Of a DNA stretch of 64,000 nt, positions 61,998 to 64,000 are shown one piece after another; the stretch's first letter is position 1, and the number at the start of each line of letters is the position of its first letter. This DNA comes from Rotaria macrura. Its lineage: Eukaryota > Rotifera > Eurotatoria > Philodinida > Philodinidae. The stretch covers positions 149,981-213,980 of the forward strand of contig OENT01000105.1 in assembly GCA_900239685.1 (NCBI GenBank), given 5' to 3'. A model generated the notes under the pieces. The model searched no databases. It was not told where the DNA came from and saw nothing but the letters and a program-made list of their open reading frames with translations. A program made the position numbers and the translations under genes.

Positions 61998-63460
61998 TCA
62001 ATTATTGTCATTTGATAGTGTTGATTGCAAAAGTGGAGTTACACAACCACCTTCTTCCAAATGTGAAGGAGCTAAATATAAGCGAAACAATTTTGTCGTT
62101 CTTTTGAAACGTAATCTATGAAAATTCCTACTTCGTTTTCCTTCGTTCAAACTACGACGATAAGAATTTGAGATGCCACAACAAAAATAGCAAGTTAGTA
62201 TTGAAATCACATCAAATGATATCAGTGTAAATAGCACACAAAAGAGAAGTATTTTGGATCGAAATGATATGGGTTGTTGATGATTGTCTATTGAATCAAA
62301 TTGTGATAATATCTTATAGAATAAAATCAATCGAAATAACTTACTATAGTCACATCGAGCTTCATCTACATTATTTGGACAATTTTGATATCGATCACAA
62401 ACAAGACTTCGATCAATACAGTAAGCATCCGTAAAACAATCAAAGCCACATAGCGATTGCACTCCTAATGAATCGAACATATTTTTCTTGTATGTAAGTT
62501 GTTTATTTCTTAACTTACGGGTTTTAAATTTTAATGGTGTAATCACCATCGAAAATGGTGACAGAGGAAATTTCTCTCTTCGATCATAAACTATTGTTAA
62601 TTTTTCAGTATTAAAATAAAATTCAGTGCCTTCTGTTACATTGCAATCAATAATAATCTTCGAAAGAAAGAAAAAGAAAATGATTAATAATAATAATAAT
62701 AATCAAAAAACATATGTTCAAATCAATCCATTCTGCCACTGGCATTGCTGCATGTTTCAAAGACTGCTGACACATACACGCATAGAAACATAGATTTGAA
62801 TTTTTCAAAAATAAAACATTTCAATACCTCAAATCAACTACGGTTGGTATTTCTTTCTGATCTTTCATTTCCATAAATTCTCTGACAGTATTACTCTCTA
62901 TTTTTCATTTCAAAATGTTTAGATATTAACAAAAATTATCAGAAGAGTTCTGCCATTGCTAATGATTAATTCGTTGGCTTACAGTTTAATTTGAACATTT
63001 CATTATCTATATATACCTTTTCACCGGATTCAGTTTGAACAGTTACATCCTCTGTTAAGCATAATGGAGGTTGAAGTAAATGAATGTAGAATCTTGTCAT
63101 AAATGTGAAGTTTCCCACAACCAATGTATTACTCACAGTTGGAGAGAAAGGACTTTTTAAATTTAATTCACATTTACCAGTCCATGGAGTTCTAAATCAA
63201 ACATGAACAGTTTTACTAGATCAGTAAACGTTTTGTTTTTCTTTGAACAAACCCTGCATATCGGACAATACCAGCATCGGGGATGTATGTATTCCGTGGA
63301 TTACAGTATGGACCATAGATATTTTCAAGATTAACTATAAAACAAATATAGTCAATAAACTGTGTTTCAATCTTTTGAAAATGGTCTTCTTACAATAAGT
63401 GACTTTGGCTAATGAACAAGATACATAGAGTATTACTAGAAGATGACGGGTTAATATCAT
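61998..63460 (-). CDS. CUB + LDL-receptor class A single-pass membrane protein, 5 exons
   Basis: Exons are 63460-63394, 63334-63253, 63191-63017, 62657-62345 and 62287-61998. Phases close, giving 308 residues. Residues 1-19 are a signal peptide (HLLVILYVSCSLA). Residues about 32-155 read as a divergent CUB domain: YGPYCNPRNTYIPDAGIVRY, PWTGKCELNL, FYIHLLQPPLC, VTVQTESGE, then FNTEKLTIVYDRR. Residues 178-210 form a complete LDL-receptor class A repeat with six Cys and a calcium-site-like end (CDRYQNCPNNVDEARC). A hydrophobic helix (about 225-249) with a Cys-rich exit is followed by a basic cytoplasmic tail of about 60 residues. The order CUB-LDLa-TM recalls NETO and LEV-10 type receptor auxiliary proteins, but here there is only one of each domain. 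A surface receptor or co-receptor role is inferred. Confidence 0.85.
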
Positions 63461-63627
63461 CTAAAAAAAATAGAATAATCATAATTATCGTAGTGAACGG
63501 AAATCATTTCATGACAGATAGAACATCTTGACATATGATGGTTTCTTTAAAACGATTATCGAAAATCCATCGTTTTTCTTTGTCAACTAGCTATGTGAAT
63601 CAGAGATCCGCGAGTCAATCAAAAAAG

Positions 63628-64000
63628 CGACTCGTCACCCCCTCGTCATGCTGGCGAGTTGCTCATTATTGCCTCGCCTTCTCAGACTCCGACTCGTCAC
63701 CGCCTCGCCTAGAGTTTATAATAAAATAGTTATTTTTAGGTATTTTTTCAACCACCCACCCAGGTCGAACAAGCACGGCCGTAAACGACCGTATACGGAG
63801 AAATACGGCAAAATACATGGTCCAGTATTACGATCGTATATCTCCGTGTTGTATACTGGGAAATACGACGATATACGGAGAGAAAAACGATCGTTTACGG
63901 TCCTCGTATACAAAATCCGTAAACGGCTTCCGTTTTCCACCGTATTTCTCCGTATACGATCGTATTTGCCCGTATACGATACGGCGATATACGGCCGTAA
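63628..64000. repeat. GC-rich repeat block at the right edge
   Basis: From 63628 a CGACTCGTCACC-CCTCG motif occurs twice (63628 and 63690). From about 63774 to the window end, the sequence is a dense mixture of CGTATACGG, CGATCGTAT, CGTAAACG and ATATACGG words in both orientations. The block CGTATACGGAGAAATACGG near 63788 reappears inverted near 63942, and CGGCCGTA occurs near both limits (63776 and 63991). This is consistent with an inverted-repeat element or satellite that continues past the window. A 74-codon minus frame here is a by-product. Confidence 0.6.

Noticed and set aside
62827-62935. Possible extra exon between exons 3 and 4 of the CUB-LDLa gene
   Set aside because: With the available acceptors it introduces a stop or breaks phase, whereas exons 3 and 4 join cleanly and complete the CUB domain.

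Overview
The window is eukaryotic, almost certainly from an invertebrate animal. It is strongly AT-rich, and its genes are cut by many short GT-AG introns, mostly about 45-75 bp with a few of 0.6-2.6 kb. All the recognisable proteins are animal families: an RBM26/RBM27 RNA-binding protein, a CD151-like tetraspanin, KIAA2013, CLINT1/epsinR, sideroflexin-5 and a sperm/ciliary microtubule inner protein. The compact gene structures, AT richness, scattered hAT and other small inverted-repeat elements and one bacterial-looking intronless dehydrogenase would suit a bdelloid rotifer, but that placement is inference. Splice models were built by hand, requiring GT/AG borders and reading-frame phase to close across every exon. 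No transcript data were available.

Layout. 1-3269 holds no gene I can support. 3270-7444 (-) is a five-exon PTB-domain protein whose large intron carries a TTAA-flanked inverted-repeat element. 7445-13394 is a repeat-rich gap: a foldback element, a 215-bp hAT-type MITE with perfect 8-bp target duplications, a hAT transposase relic and a 34-bp-unit minisatellite. 13395-19465 (-) is the RBM26/27 (swm) orthologue in 12 exons. 19683-22291 (-) is a 289-residue CD151-like tetraspanin. 22292-26380 is featureless. 26381-27823 (-) is a single-exon, His-rich, unrecognised ORF. 27824-33781 is gene-poor and holds one degenerate hAT MITE. 34155-39542 (-) is a coiled-coil plus death-domain protein whose largest intron holds a 1-kb element and a 570-bp palindrome. 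40434-47045 (-) is KIAA2013. 47626-52630 (+) is CLINT1, divergent from KIAA2013. 53225-53905 (-) is an intronless NAD(P)-binding protein. 55325-55945 (-) is an SPMIP11/TEX49-like protein. 57317-60718 (-) is SFXN5. 60852-61210 (+) is a small two-exon gene divergent from it. 61998-63460 (-) is a CUB-LDLa single-pass membrane protein. The right edge (63600-64000) is an unusually GC-rich block built from CGTATACGG-type repeats that runs off the window.

The genes do not form a pathway. They are a typical animal mixture of RNA processing, membrane organisation, clathrin traffic, mitochondrial serine/citrate-family transport and ciliary structure. Thirteen coding loci are described, eleven of them on the minus strand. 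The least familiar ones are the PTB protein, the death-domain coiled-coil protein, the His-rich ORF, the small two-exon gene and the CUB-LDLa protein.
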